34,227 bases of DNA from an uncultured Clostridia bacterium (GTDB lineage: Bacteria; Bacillota; Clostridia; TANB77; CAG-508), in assembly GCA_947628475.1 (NCBI GenBank), contig CANRAB010000004.1:1-34227 (forward strand), given 5' to 3'. A model generated the notes under the pieces. That model searched no databases, was not told the DNA's origin, and worked only from the letters and a program-made list of their open reading frames with translations. Shown here in pieces: positions 24,749-33,557 of the stretch. Numbering within the stretch: position 1 is the first letter of the stretch; the number at the start of each line of letters is the position of its first letter. A program made the translations under genes and the position numbers.

Positions 24749-25069
24749 ATGAATGAGAATTTTAAAAAAAGTTTACAGGTAAACAAGAAAGAAGAAGATG
24801 AAGGAAATAGAGTATTTGCTGCAATGGTAGAGTCTGCATATAAACGAAAAGATAGTAAACCAGTAGCAGAACCAGTAAAAGAGCAAAGGAATGAATTTAT
24901 AAAAAGAATGGCCGTAACTCCAGAGGTAACTTTAAAAAAATTAAGTAATGAAGAAAGAGAAGAAGCAGGAAAAAGAGCAGCAGCTGCAATGATTATGTCT
25001 GCTGAAGAAAGAGCAAGAGAAGCAAGAAGAAAAATAAATAAACAAGAAGAAAATGAAGATATTAGATAA
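24749..25069 (+). CDS. Hypothetical highly charged helical protein (106 aa)
   Basis: Not recognised. It is almost entirely charged and helical: NKKEEDEGNRVFAAMVESAY, then a Pro/Val-rich linker (DSKPVAEPVKEQ), then LSNEEREEAGKRAAAAMIMSAEERAREARRKINKQEE, which could form a coiled coil. There is no signal peptide, membrane helix or cysteine. It has its own strong promoter and a GAAAGGA RBS. The next gene also has its own promoter, so the two need not be linked. Confidence 0.65.
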   Translation: MNENFKKSLQVNKKEEDEGNRVFAAMVESAYKRKDSKPVAEPVKEQRNEFIKRMAVTPEVTLKKLSNEEREEAGKRAAAAMIMSAEERAREARRKINKQEENEDIR

Positions 25070-25091
25070 TTAATAAAATTGTACATATATA

Positions 25092-25121
25092 TTGACATGA
25101 TAAAACAATATAATATATAAT
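25092..25121 (+). promoter_or_regulatory. Promoter of the prepilin-like gene
   Basis: TTGACA at 25092-25097, an 18-bp spacer and TATAAT at 25116-25121, about 26 bp before the start codon. Confidence 0.8.
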
Positions 25122-25147
25122 TACTAAAAAGTAAAGGAGAGAAACAT

Positions 25148-25402
25148 ATGAAGAAAGATAATGGAATAACATTAGTTGAGGTGGTAATAGTTGTTGTTGT
25201 GCTAGCTTTTTTAATAATTATGATTTGGACGGGAAGCATATTGGCACCAAAGTTTAAAGAAGTTAGTGAAGATAATGATATTGAGGATATAAATATAACT
25301 AATGAAAATGATATGGTTTATCATGTAGAAGAAGAAATATATAATGAAAGTGAAGCTGTTAAAGATTTATATTCAAAATTTCCAGCCAACAATGAAACTT
25401 AA
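25148..25402 (+). CDS. Orphan type IV prepilin-like protein (84 aa)
   Basis: The N-terminus MKKDNGITLVEVVIVVVVLAFLIIMIW has a type III signal: a short charged leader, cleavage after Gly6, a hydrophobic helix and Glu at position +5 of the mature form (G|ITLVE). This is the motif processed by prepilin peptidase (PilD/ComC type). After the helix come about 55 acidic residues (SEDNDIEDINITNENDM, HVEEEIYNESEAVKDLY), without the disulfide or beta domain of major pilins. No pilus assembly ATPase, PilC or peptidase gene is in the window. It may be a minor pseudopilin or a competence-type protein served by machinery elsewhere. Strong promoter and AAGGAGAG RBS suggest real expression. Confidence 0.8.
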   Translation: MKKDNGITLVEVVIVVVVLAFLIIMIWTGSILAPKFKEVSEDNDIEDINITNENDMVYHVEEEIYNESEAVKDLYSKFPANNET

Positions 25403-25408
25403 AAAGTT

Positions 25409-25445
25409 AAATAACATAGCATAATTGCTATGTTATTTATTTTAC
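25409..25445. terminator. Bidirectional terminator between prepilin gene and uvrB
   Basis: AAATAACATAGCA pairs with TGCTATGTTATTT (13 bp, 4-nt loop), flanked by ATTTTAC on the plus side and an A-rich side that reads as T-rich on the minus strand. It serves the two convergent genes. Confidence 0.8.
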
Positions 25446-27394
25446 ATTAATTTTTCTAATTCTTTAATTTTATCTCGCAACTCAGCAGCTTTTTCAAATT
25501 CCATGTTAGCAGCACATTTAAGCATCTCATCGGTTAAATTATTTATAATGGTTTCAACAGAATCTTCTTTATCTAACTTATATTCTGAGCTAACATCTTC
25601 CATAATTGTTGCTTTTATTGCATCTCTAATACCTTTATTAATTGTTTGTGGAGTAATTCCATTTTTCTTATTATATTCCATTTGAATTTTTCTTCTTCTA
25701 TTGGTTTCCGAAATCGCTTTTTCCATACTTTCGGTTAGTTCATCAGCATACATAATAACCATACCATTTGCATTTCTGGCAGCCCTACCAATAGTTTGAA
25801 TTAAAGATCTTTCTGAACGTAAAAAACCTTCTTTGTCTGCATCTAATATGGCAACTAAAGAGACTTCTGGGATATCTAGCCCTTCTCTTAGAAGGTTGAT
25901 ACCAACTAGTACATCAAATTCGCCTAAACGTAAATTACGTATAATTTCCATTCTTTCAAGCGCTTTAATGTCTGAGTGCATGTAATTTACTTTTATATCT
26001 ATGTTTTTTAAATAAGCAGTTAAATCTTCTGCCATTTTTTTTGTTAAAGTTGTAACTAAAACTCTTTCATGTTTTTCAATTCTTAGTCTAATTTGATTTA
26101 TTAGGTCATCAATTTGGTTTTGAGCAGGTCGCACTTCTATTTTAGGGTCTAATAATCCTGTTGGTCTAATAATCTGTTCAACTACTTGTTCAGAATGTTC
26201 ATTTTCATAATCAGCAGGAGTAGCACTAACAAAGATACATTGATTAATTCTTTGCTCAAATTCATTGAATTTTAAAGGCCTATTATCATAAGCAGAGGGA
26301 AGCCTAAATCCATAAGTAACTAGAGAATCTTTCCTTGCTTTATCTCCATTATACATGGCTCGTACCTGTGGAATAGTGGCGTGAGATTCATCTATAAGTA
26401 ATAGAAAGTCTTTTGGAAAATAGTCAAAAAGAGTGTATGGAGAAGAACCGGGAGCACGGCCACTTATATGCCTAGAGTAATTTTCTATACCTTGGCAAAA
26501 TCCAGTTTCAATAAGCATTTCTATATCGAAATTTGTTCTTTCTTCAATTCTTTGTGCTTCAATTAATTTATTATTTGCTTTAAAGTATTCTATGCGTTCT
26601 TTAAGTTCTTCTTCAATAGTAGTTATGGCATTTTTTAGTTTTGATTCAGAGGTAGCATAATGCGAGTTAGGCCCAATAAGTACATGACTTCTAATGCCAA
26701 TGGATTTTCCATTTAGAGGGTTAATTTCGGCAATTTTTTCAATTTCGTCTCCCCAGAAATCTAATCTCATGGCTGTTTCATCTGTATTTGAAGGATAAAT
26801 TTCTAGGATGTCTCCTTTTGCTCTAAAAGTACCTCTTTTAAAATCAATTTCATTTCTGGAGTATTGCATTTCTACTAAACTTTTCATAATATCATTTCTA
26901 GACTTTGCCATACCAGGTCTTAAAGAAAGCATTAAATTTTGGTAATCTTCTGGATCTCCTAAACCGTATATGCAAGAAACTGAGGCAACTATTATTACAT
27001 CTCTACGTTCAAACAAAGATAGTGTTGCTGAGTGTCTTAATTTATCAATTTCATCATTAATGGAGGCATCTTTTTCAATGTAAGTGTCAGATGAAGGAAT
27101 GTAACTTTCAGGTTGATAGTAGTCGTAGTATGATACAAAATATTCAACAGCGTTTTCTGGGAATAATTCTTTAAATTCTGAATATAATTGACCAGCTAAA
27201 GTTTTATTATGCGCTAAAACTAAAGTAGGACGATTAACTTTTTCTATAATGTTAGCCATAGTAAAAGTTTTTCCGGAACCTGTAACTCCTAAAAGTGTTT
27301 GAAACTTTTTGCCTTCATTTAATCCTTTAACTAAATTTTCAATTGCTTGTGGTTGGTCGCCAGTTGGTTTATAATCTGAGTGTAATTTAAACAT
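25442..27394 (-). CDS. uvrB: UvrABC excinuclease subunit B
   Basis: This 650-aa nucleotide excision repair helicase-like protein verifies damage and recruits UvrC. Visible: [14 protein letters not shown], Walker A GVTGSGKT at residues 36-43, the damage-probing beta-hairpin region [49 protein letters not shown], helicase motif [40 protein letters not shown], and the C-terminal UVR motif [20 protein letters not shown] for UvrC contact. Full length. uvrA and uvrC are not adjacent. It has its own promoter. Confidence 0.98.
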   Translation of the reverse strand: MFKLHSDYKPTGDQPQAIENLVKGLNEGKKFQTLLGVTGSGKTFTMANIIEKVNRPTLVLAHNKTLAGQLYSEFKELFPENAVEYFVSYYDYYQPESYIPSSDTYIEKDASINDEIDKLRHSATLSLFERRDVIIVASVSCIYGLGDPEDYQNLMLSLRPGMAKSRNDIMKSLVEMQYSRNEIDFKRGTFRAKGDILEIYPSNTDETAMRLDFWGDEIEKIAEINPLNGKSIGIRSHVLIGPNSHYATSESKLKNAITTIEEELKERIEYFKANNKLIEAQRIEERTNFDIEMLIETGFCQGIENYSRHISGRAPGSSPYTLFDYFPKDFLLLIDESHATIPQVRAMYNGDKARKDSLVTYGFRLPSAYDNRPLKFNEFEQRINQCIFVSATPADYENEHSEQVVEQIIRPTGLLDPKIEVRPAQNQIDDLINQIRLRIEKHERVLVTTLTKKMAEDLTAYLKNIDIKVNYMHSDIKALERMEIIRNLRLGEFDVLVGINLLREGLDIPEVSLVAILDADKEGFLRSERSLIQTIGRAARNANGMVIMYADELTESMEKAISETNRRRKIQMEYNKKNGITPQTINKGIRDAIKATIMEDVSSEYKLDKEDSVETIINNLTDEMLKCAANMEFEKAAELRDKIKELEKLM

Positions 27395-27424
27395 AATAAT
27401 CTCCTATATAAAAAAATCAACAAA

Positions 27425-27453
27425 ATTATATCATAGCATATTAATAAAAACAA
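27425..27453 (-). promoter_or_regulatory. uvrB promoter
   Basis: On the minus strand TTGTTT (27448-27453), a 17-bp spacer and TATAAT (27425-27430) with TGA before it. I see no GAAC-N4-GTTC LexA box around it. Confidence 0.7.
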
Positions 27454-27497
27454 GATTTTTATTATACACATATTACCATAAATTTTCGTATAAAATC

Positions 27498-27526
27498 TTG
27501 ACAAAAAGAAACAATATAATTATAAT
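27498..27526 (+). promoter_or_regulatory. Perfect sigma-A promoter of the TSCPD gene
   Basis: TTGACA, exactly 17 bp, TATAAT at 27521-27526, 38 bp before the start codon. Confidence 0.9.
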
Positions 27527-27563
27527 GTGTAATGAAAAGTGTATGTAAAAAAGGAGTATTAAT

Positions 27564-27830
27564 ATGGAATATATTTTTGAAACGGAAAATACTTGTTCTA
27601 AAAGAATTAAGTTTACTTTAGAAGGAAATGTTGTAACAAAGGTAGAATTTTTAGATGGAGGGTGTCCTGGAAATCTTCAAGCTCTTCCAAGACTTGTTGA
27701 AGGTATGACAGTAGAAGAAATTGAGAAAAAAATTGGCGGAATTATTTGTGGTAGAAGAGGAACATCTTGTGCAGACCAATTAGCAAGAGCAGTGAGAAAA
27801 GCGTATAATGAGGCAAATAAATCAGCATAA
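27564..27830 (+). CDS. TSCPD domain-containing small protein
   Basis: This 88-aa protein belongs to the stand-alone TSCPD family (TIGR03905-like), related to the C-terminal domain of some vitamin-B12 ribonucleotide reductases. It takes its name from the motif seen here as TSCADQLARAV. Four cysteines, C11, C34, C62 and C69, sit in the conserved places (NTCSK, GGCPGN, IICGRRGTSC) and probably bind a metal or cluster. The function of stand-alone members is not established. RBS AAAGGAG and a perfect promoter suggest steady expression. A 76-bp gap separates it from the ABC exporter. Confidence 0.9.
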   Translation: MEYIFETENTCSKRIKFTLEGNVVTKVEFLDGGCPGNLQALPRLVEGMTVEEIEKKIGGIICGRRGTSCADQLARAVRKAYNEANKSA

Positions 27831-27906
27831 GATAAAAGGCTGTTTATAAGATAAAAGAAATTATGTAAAAATATTTTAAAGATGAAAAGAGAGTGTGATA
27901 AAATAA

Positions 27907-30507
27907 ATGTTAAAACTAACTAATATTACAAAAAATTACTTATCGGGTGATAATGAGGTGCAAGCTTTAAAAGGAATAAGTGTAGAATTTAGACAAAATG
28001 AGTTTGTATCAATTTTAGGACATAGTGGATGTGGAAAAACCACTATGCTAAACATAATAGGAGGACTTGATAGATATACATCAGGGGATTTAAGCATAAA
28101 GAATAAATCTACAAAGGAATTTAAGGATAGAGATTGGGATACATATAGAAATCACTCTGTGGGGTTTGTTTTTCAGAATTATAATTTAATTACACATCAA
28201 AGTGTTTTAGCAAATGTGGAGTTGGCTCTTACTTTATCTGGAGTATCTAAATCAGAAAGAAGAGAAAGAGCAAAAAAAGTTTTGAAAAAAGTTGGGTTGG
28301 AAGACCAGATGAATAAGAAACCAAATCAATTATCTGGTGGACAGATGCAAAGAGTTGCCATTGCAAGAGCTTTAATAAATGATCCAGAAATACTATTGGC
28401 AGATGAACCAACTGGAGCATTAGATTCTTCAACAAGTGTTCAGATTATGGAATTATTAAAGGAAATAGCAGATGATAAACTAGTAATTATGGTAACACAT
28501 AATCCAGAACTTGCTGAAAAGTATTCAACAAGAATAATTAGATTATTAGATGGTAAAATTGTAGATGATTCAAATCCTTATGATGGAAAAGAAAAGGAAG
28601 AGTATGATGACAAAAATAAAGGTAAAAAAACTCATATGAGTTTCTTTACTGCATTAACACTTAGCTTAAATAACTTAATGACAAAAAAAGGAAGAACTCT
28701 ACTAACAGCATTTGCTGGAAGCATAGGAATTATAGGAATAGCGTTAATTCTATCATTATCAAATGGTGTTCAAGAATATATAGATAAAGTTCAAGAAGAT
28801 ACACTTTCAACATATCCATTAACAGTTCAAGAGAAAACAATTGATATGACAAGTATGATGACAGAGTTAATGAATGTAGAAGATGAAAGCAAAGAAATTG
28901 AAGATGGCAAAATATATTCTAAAAATATAATGTCTAGTATGCTTAGTATTTTATCAAGTGAAGTACAAACAAACAATTTAAAAGCTTTTAAAGAATATAT
29001 AGAAAGCGATTCTAGCAGAATGAAAGAGTATGCAAACGCTATACAATATAGTTATAACTTAAATTTAAACTTATATAGAAAAATGGAAGATAATACTTAT
29101 CTACAAGTAAATCCAAATCAAATATTTAATGCAATCGGAATGGGTAGTATGATTGAAGCACAAAGTTCAAGCCCACTTATGGATACTAGTATGATGGTTT
29201 CACAATATAACGTGTGGTCTGAAATGTTAGATAACAAAGAGTTATTACAATCACAATATGATGTTATTGCTGGTAGATGGCCACAAGCTTTTAATGAGGT
29301 TGTTTTAATTGTTGGAAAAAATAATGAAATAAGTGAATATACTTTGTATTCACTAGGTATGAAAGATCAAGCAGAATTAGCCAAAAAAATGATGGCTTTA
29401 CAAAAAGGTGAAAATATAGAAAATGAAGAAGATACAACAACATACACTTATGATGACTTTTTAAATTTATCATTTAAACTTTTACTAAATACAGATTATT
29501 ATCAAAAAAATAATGGGGTATGGGTAAACAAATCTACTGATAATACTTATATGCAAGAATTATTAAATAATAGTGAAGATATAAAAATTGTAGGAATAAT
29601 AAGACCAAATGAAGATGTAGTAGCTACATCAATTAGTGGTTCAATTGGCTATACAAGTGATTTAAAAGAATATGTTATAAATAAAATTAATGAAACAGAA
29701 ATAGCAACTGAACAAAGGGCAAATCCAGAAATAAACGTACTTACAGGATTACCTTTCACAAGTGGTACAATAAATGAACAATTTGATTATAATAATTTAT
29801 CAGCAGAACAAAAAGCATATATGCAAACATTAAGTAGTGAAGAACTTGCAGAACTAATGGCAACATACACAAACAACAGTAATGCAACTTATGAAACTAA
29901 CTTACAGAATTTAGGCATAGTAGATTTAGAAAGTCCATCTGCTATAAATATATATCCAAAAGACTTTGAGTCAAAGGATGAAATATCTAACATAATTGAA
30001 GAATATAATAAAAAACAAAGAGATAATGGTACAGAAGAAAATGTAATAAATTATACAGATATAGTTGGAATAATGATGGATTCAGTAAGTACAATTATAA
30101 ATGTAATTAGTTATATATTAATAGCGTTTGTTGCAATATCATTAATTGTTTCATCAATAATGATAGGAATAATAACATATATTTCAGTTCTTGAGAGAAC
30201 AAAAGAAATTGGAATATTGCGTAGTATTGGTGCATCTAAGAAAGATATAACAAGGGTATTTAATGCAGAAACATTTATAGTTGGTATAGCAGCAGGACTA
30301 TTAGGCATAGGAGTTACTGTTTTGTTAATCATACCAACAAACATAATAATAAATAGTGTTGCACAAATTTCAAATGCAGCAAAATTACCAGTAAATGGAG
30401 CAATAATATTAGTAATAATTAGTGTAGTGCTAACAATGATAGCAGGCTTAATACCATCAAGATTGGCTGCTAAGAAAGATCCAGTAGAGGCATTAAGAAC
30501 AGAATAA
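27907..30507 (+). CDS. MacB/FtsX-type ABC transporter, ATPase fused to permease
   Basis: This 866-aa protein has an N-terminal LolD/MacB-like ATPase (about residues 1-230) and a FtsX-type permease. ATPase motifs: Walker A GHSGCGKT at 38-45, Q-loop FVFQNYNL, signature LSGGQMQR, Walker B EILLADEPTGALD and the H-loop VTHNPELAEKY. The permease has one membrane helix near 260-280 (AFAGSIGIIGIALILSLSNG), a large extracytoplasmic domain of about 430 residues, then three C-terminal helices from about residue 718 with the FtsX motif ERTKEIGILRSIGASKKDI and the end SRLAAKKDPVEALRTE. Such type VII (mechanotransmission) systems act on peptides, lipoproteins or antimicrobial compounds. No histidine kinase or regulator is next to it, so the cargo is unknown. 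Fused single-polypeptide forms are common in gut Clostridia. Confidence 0.92.
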   Translation: MLKLTNITKNYLSGDNEVQALKGISVEFRQNEFVSILGHSGCGKTTMLNIIGGLDRYTSGDLSIKNKSTKEFKDRDWDTYRNHSVGFVFQNYNLITHQSVLANVELALTLSGVSKSERRERAKKVLKKVGLEDQMNKKPNQLSGGQMQRVAIARALINDPEILLADEPTGALDSSTSVQIMELLKEIADDKLVIMVTHNPELAEKYSTRIIRLLDGKIVDDSNPYDGKEKEEYDDKNKGKKTHMSFFTALTLSLNNLMTKKGRTLLTAFAGSIGIIGIALILSLSNGVQEYIDKVQEDTLSTYPLTVQEKTIDMTSMMTELMNVEDESKEIEDGKIYSKNIMSSMLSILSSEVQTNNLKAFKEYIESDSSRMKEYANAIQYSYNLNLNLYRKMEDNTYLQVNPNQIFNAIGMGSMIEAQSSSPLMDTSMMVSQYNVWSEMLDNKELLQSQYDVIAGRWPQAFNEVVLIVGKNNEISEYTLYSLGMKDQAELAKKMMALQKGENIENEEDTTTYTYDDFLNLSFKLLLNTDYYQKNNGVWVNKSTDNTYMQELLNNSEDIKIVGIIRPNEDVVATSISGSIGYTSDLKEYVINKINETEIATEQRANPEINVLTGLPFTSGTINEQFDYNNLSAEQKAYMQTLSSEELAELMATYTNNSNATYETNLQNLGIVDLESPSAINIYPKDFESKDEISNIIEEYNKKQRDNGTEENVINYTDIVGIMMDSVSTIINVISYILIAFVAISLIVSSIMIGIITYISVLERTKEIGILRSIGASKKDITRVFNAETFIVGIAAGLLGIGVTVLLIIPTNIIINSVAQISNAAKLPVNGAIILVIISVVLTMIAGLIPSRLAAKKDPVEALRTE

Positions 30508-30550
30508 AGAGACTCTTAATAAAAAAAAAACTGTATTTGGGGGTATATAT

Positions 30551-32242
30551 TTGGAAAATAAAAAATTTTATAATGTAAGAGATTTAATAGAAAATGCAAT
30601 AAAACAGTATCCTGATAATGTTGCATTCAAATTAAAAGAAAAAAATGGTAAAAAGGTAAAATATGTAAATATAACTTATAAAAAAATGCAAAAAGATATT
30701 TTTGCATTAGGAACTGCAATAAATTCCTTGAATAAGAAGGAAAAGAGAGTAGCAATAATTGGTAAAAATAGTTATCCTTGGATACTCTCATATTTAGCTA
30801 CATTCTATGGAAATAATGTAGTTGTGCCATTAGATAAAGGTTTACCAGATACAGAAATAAAAGATTTATTAGAAAGAAGTAAAGCAAATATTGTAATTTT
30901 TGAAGATAAATACATTGATGTAATGAAACAGATAAAATCAGAAAAGCTAGGTAGTGTAAAGCATTTTATATGTATGGAAGATAATACAGAACATTTTAAA
31001 ACTTTAGCGCAATTAATGGAAGATGGAAAAAAAGAAATGAAAAGTGGCAATAAAAAAATTATGAGCATGAAGATTGATGACAAAAAAATGGCTGCAATAA
31101 TATTCACTTCTGGAACAACTTCACTTGCAAAAGGTGTAATGTTATCTCAATATAACATAGCTTCTAATATTAATAGTATGCAAAGAATTATATCAATATA
31201 TAATACAGACGTTAATATGGCATTCTTACCATTTCACCATACATTTGGTTCTACAGGAATAATTCTATTTTTAAGTAGAGGAACTACAAATGTATTTTGC
31301 GATGGTTTAAGATATATTCAAAATAATTTAGTAGAATATAAGGTATCAATATTTGTATGTGTTCCATTACTATTAGAAGCAATGTATAAAAAAATAATGC
31401 AAGAAGTAAAAAAACAAAACAAAGAAAAGAAAGTTGAATTTGGTAGAAAATTAAGTAAATTTTTATTAAAATTTAAAATCGATGTAAGAAGAAAAATATT
31501 TAAAGAAATAATAGATAAATTAGGTGGAAACTTAAGATATGTAGTAAGTGGAGCATCAAGTATAGATAAAAATGTTGCAGAAAGTTTTAATGACTTTGGC
31601 ATAGTTACAGTACAAGGTTATGGTTTAACAGAAACTGCCCCTGTATTAATTGCAGAAACAGAGAGAACAATAAGATATGGTTCAATAGGTCATCCACTTC
31701 CAGATGTAGAAGCAAGACTAGAAGATAAAAATGAAGAAGGAATTGGAGAAATAGTTGCAAAAGGACCAAATGTAATGCTTGGCTATTATGAAAATGAAGA
31801 AGAAACTGCCAAAGTTTTAAAAGATGGATGGTTCCATACAGGAGATTTAGCATATCAGGATAAGGATGGATACTTCTATATAACAGGAAGAAAGAAAAAT
31901 GTAATCGTTCTAAAAAATGGAAAAAATGTTTATCCAGAGGAATTAGAAATGGTTATAGGTAAATTGCCTTATGTAGAGGAATGTATGGTATATGGGAAAG
32001 AAAAAGATGATGATTTAGTTGTATCTGCAAAAATAGTATATAATAAAGAATATATGCAAGAAAAATATAAGGACTATACAGAAGAACAAATAAAAGAAAT
32101 AGTATGGAAGGATATAAAAGAAATAAATAAAGGTTTAACTACATATAAACATATAAAAAATATAGTAGTAACTGATGAACCTATGGTTAAAACAAGTACA
32201 GCAAAAGTAAAAAGATATGAAGAATTAAAAAAGACAGAATAA
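30551..32242 (+). CDS. AMP-dependent acyl-CoA synthetase (long-chain fatty acid ligase family)
   Basis: This 563-aa adenylate-forming enzyme activates a fatty or other carboxylic acid to acyl-CoA via acyl-AMP. Seen: the P-loop IIFTSGTTSLAKGVMLS, LPFHHTFGS, VQGYGLTETAPV (A5 motif), HTGDLAYQDKDGYFYITGRKKNVIVLKNGKNVYPEELE (A7-A8 hinge), and the catalytic-lysine tail VKTSTAKVKRYEELKK. The start codon is TTG, 7 nt after GGGGG, an unusual G-run Shine-Dalgarno in this AT-rich DNA. The acid substrate is not predictable from sequence alone. It lies 43 bp after the ABC exporter and may share its transcript. A strong hairpin terminator follows. Confidence 0.92.
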   Translation: MENKKFYNVRDLIENAIKQYPDNVAFKLKEKNGKKVKYVNITYKKMQKDIFALGTAINSLNKKEKRVAIIGKNSYPWILSYLATFYGNNVVVPLDKGLPDTEIKDLLERSKANIVIFEDKYIDVMKQIKSEKLGSVKHFICMEDNTEHFKTLAQLMEDGKKEMKSGNKKIMSMKIDDKKMAAIIFTSGTTSLAKGVMLSQYNIASNINSMQRIISIYNTDVNMAFLPFHHTFGSTGIILFLSRGTTNVFCDGLRYIQNNLVEYKVSIFVCVPLLLEAMYKKIMQEVKKQNKEKKVEFGRKLSKFLLKFKIDVRRKIFKEIIDKLGGNLRYVVSGASSIDKNVAESFNDFGIVTVQGYGLTETAPVLIAETERTIRYGSIGHPLPDVEARLEDKNEEGIGEIVAKGPNVMLGYYENEEETAKVLKDGWFHTGDLAYQDKDGYFYITGRKKNVIVLKNGKNVYPEELEMVIGKLPYVEECMVYGKEKDDDLVVSAKIVYNKEYMQEKYKDYTEEQIKEIVWKDIKEINKGLTTYKHIKNIVVTDEPMVKTSTAKVKRYEELKKTE

Positions 32243-32295
32243 ATATATAAGTTCCTTTCGAGTTTGGCGGACTTTATGAAAAATATATTGAAAAG

Positions 32296-32346
32296 ATTTG
32301 AGTAGATACTGAATAAAAGAGTTATTCAGCATTCTACTCAAATTTT
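32296..32346 (+). terminator. Terminator after the acyl-CoA synthetase gene
   Basis: ATTTGAGTAGA pairs with TCTACTCAAAT (11 bp). Inside it, CTGAATAA pairs with TTATTCAG across a small internal loop, and TTTTAG follows. It is a long two-part hairpin. Confidence 0.8.
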
Positions 32347-32387
32347 AGCTTTAAGTTAGAAAACTAAGTGTTAAAAAAGCCTGTATA

Positions 32388-32786
32388 TTAGTCGCATCTT
32401 CTTGTACATAATAAGCAAATTATAAATTCTATAAGATTTACTATATTAGAGATTAAGAAAAATGTTACAACGCCAACTAATATTGCAGCAGCTATTGAAA
32501 CTCCTGTTACAGAAGTTAAAGCAAAAATACTAGATATTATTGCTCCAACAGCACTAGTAATTAAACAGTAGTTAGTTATACAGAAACAGCCTTTTCCTCT
32601 ATTACAATATAATAAGAAGATTAAAATTAATAAAGAAATTATACCAATTATTAGTGTAATATAGAATAATACTGCTATAGTAGCGATTGCACTTGCAGAG
32701 AAAACTGCAGCAACGCCAACACCTAGTAATATACTTGCAATTATAGAGAAGATGCAACAACATAAGTTATTTTCCTTAGTACACAT
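32388..32786 (-). CDS. Small cysteine-rich membrane protein with four helices
   Basis: 132 aa, not assigned to a named family. Four predicted membrane helices at about residues 10-31, 36-60, 74-95 and 97-126 are rich in Ile, Ala and Leu. Cysteines cluster at the ends (NLCCCIFS, KGCFCITNYC, FIICLLCTRRCD). Proteins of this build are frequent in Clostridia, often annotated as hypothetical. RBS GAGGAGG is strong. It lies downstream of the dinD remnant on the same strand (69-bp gap) and could share its promoter. Confidence 0.75.
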   Translation of the reverse strand: MCTKENNLCCCIFSIIASILLGVGVAAVFSASAIATIAVLFYITLIIGIISLLILIFLLYCNRGKGCFCITNYCLITSAVGAIISSIFALTSVTGVSIAAAILVGVVTFFLISNIVNLIEFIICLLCTRRCD

Positions 32787-32855
32787 AGAATATTCCTCCT
32801 CTCAATATATTTTATGAAATATGTTAATAAAGAGTGATATTTTCTATATTATTTT

Positions 32856-33170
32856 TTAGACTTTTTTTCTACTATCTCCATTTTGTGCTATTAAATAACA
32901 AGCATAACGAGTTAATTCATAATCTCTAATTTCGACTTCTGCATTATTAGCACGTTTTGACAACTTACTGACGTCAATAAAATGTTCAAAAACACTAATA
33001 CAACTATTTTCACAAGAGATTTTAGCTTTATCAATTATTTTTTCAAAATTTTGCCAATTTGAATATTGTAAAATAGGCATAAGCTCTCTAGCATACCAAA
33101 ATTCAACTCCATTTTCATCAATATGCTTAATATCTTCAAATGTTTTATTATTTTCATATATTTCTTTCAT
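32856..33170 (-). pseudogene. dinD-like gene remnant (N-terminal 104 aa only)
   Basis: The sequence matches the N-terminal part of DNA-damage-inducible protein D: FEDIKHIDENGVEFWYARELMPILQYSNWQNFEKIIDKAK and the conserved DYELTRYACYLIAQNGD. DinD proteins are usually about 270 aa or more; here translation stops after RKKV at an A7 run. I checked the other frames in the roughly 70 bp left before the next gene, and none continues the family pattern, so the 3' part is lost, not merely shifted. No CGG is near the break, so this is different from the three frameshifted sites. The promoter is still perfect, so a truncated product may be made. A short native BRO/DinD-N type protein is the alternative reading. 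Confidence 0.7.
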
Positions 33171-33208
33171 TTAAATCATCTCCATTTTAACCTAATTTTA
33201 TGCTCATA

Positions 33209-33237
33209 ATTATAAAACAATTGTTTGCAATTGTCAA
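33209..33237 (-). promoter_or_regulatory. Perfect promoter of the dinD remnant with palindromic spacer
   Basis: On the minus strand TTGACA (33232-33237), 17 bp, TATAAT (33209-33214). The spacer carries two CAATTG palindromes 4 bp apart (33218-33223 and 33228-33233), a likely repressor-site layout. It is not a Gram-positive LexA box (GAAC-N4-GTTC). Confidence 0.8.
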
Positions 33238-33304
33238 TGAAATTTGTACAAGTTATTTAAAAAATTACTTACATTGCATTAATTTTATTAAAAATAAGTA
33301 AATA

Positions 33305-33332
33305 AGAGAACTGGTGGCTAGCCCAGTTCTCT
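33305..33332. repeat. GC-rich orphan hairpin
   Basis: AGAGAACTGG pairs with CCAGTTCTCT (10 bp) around TGGCTAGC. It stands out for GC content in very AT-rich DNA. No gene ends here on either strand, and a T-rich tract follows only weakly on the minus strand, so it may be the terminator of a short unannotated RNA or a leftover. Confidence 0.5.
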
Positions 33333-33388
33333 CGTATAAAAAATATATCACATTTTTATGTTAACTTCAATATTCTTATTCATTAAGG

Positions 33389-33444
33389 TTAATTAAAAAA
33401 GTAAATTCCAGTTATGCCTTAACTATAATTTACTTTTTAATTAA
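33389..33444. repeat. Large imperfect hairpin in the intergenic region
   Basis: TTAATTAAAAAAGTAAATT pairs along 18 bp (one bulged A) with AATTTACTTTTTAATTAA. Inside, AGTTA pairs with TAACT around TGCCT. Together with the hairpin 57 bp to its left, it fills the otherwise gene-free stretch 33171-33557. It could be a small RNA, a MITE-like remnant or a terminator. Confidence 0.5.
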
Positions 33445-33469
33445 AGAAAAAGATAAAATAATACAAAAT

Positions 33470-33499
33470 TTGCAATTATACATAATGGTGTGATATAAT
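33470..33499 (+). promoter_or_regulatory. Promoter of the 137-aa foreign-looking gene
   Basis: TTGCAA at 33470-33475, an 18-bp spacer and TATAAT at 33494-33499 with TGA in front (extended -10). Confidence 0.75.
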
Positions 33500-33511
33500 T
33501 AAAAATATCGT

Positions 33512-33541
33512 AAGATTAAGCCCTAAAAATCTTGTTTTTTT
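33512..33541 (+). terminator. Leader attenuator hairpin before the 137-aa gene
   Basis: AAGATT (33512-33517) pairs with AATCTT (33528-33533), followed by G and seven T. It lies between the promoter and the RBS, so it would stop transcription before the gene unless melted. Confidence 0.5.
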
Positions 33542-33557
33542 GTATAGGAGGTACAAA

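Noticed and set aside
32856-32890. dinD break as another CGG frameshift
   Set aside because: No CGG is present. The break is at an A7 run, and neither other frame continues DinD sequence before the next gene, so the 3' part is deleted.
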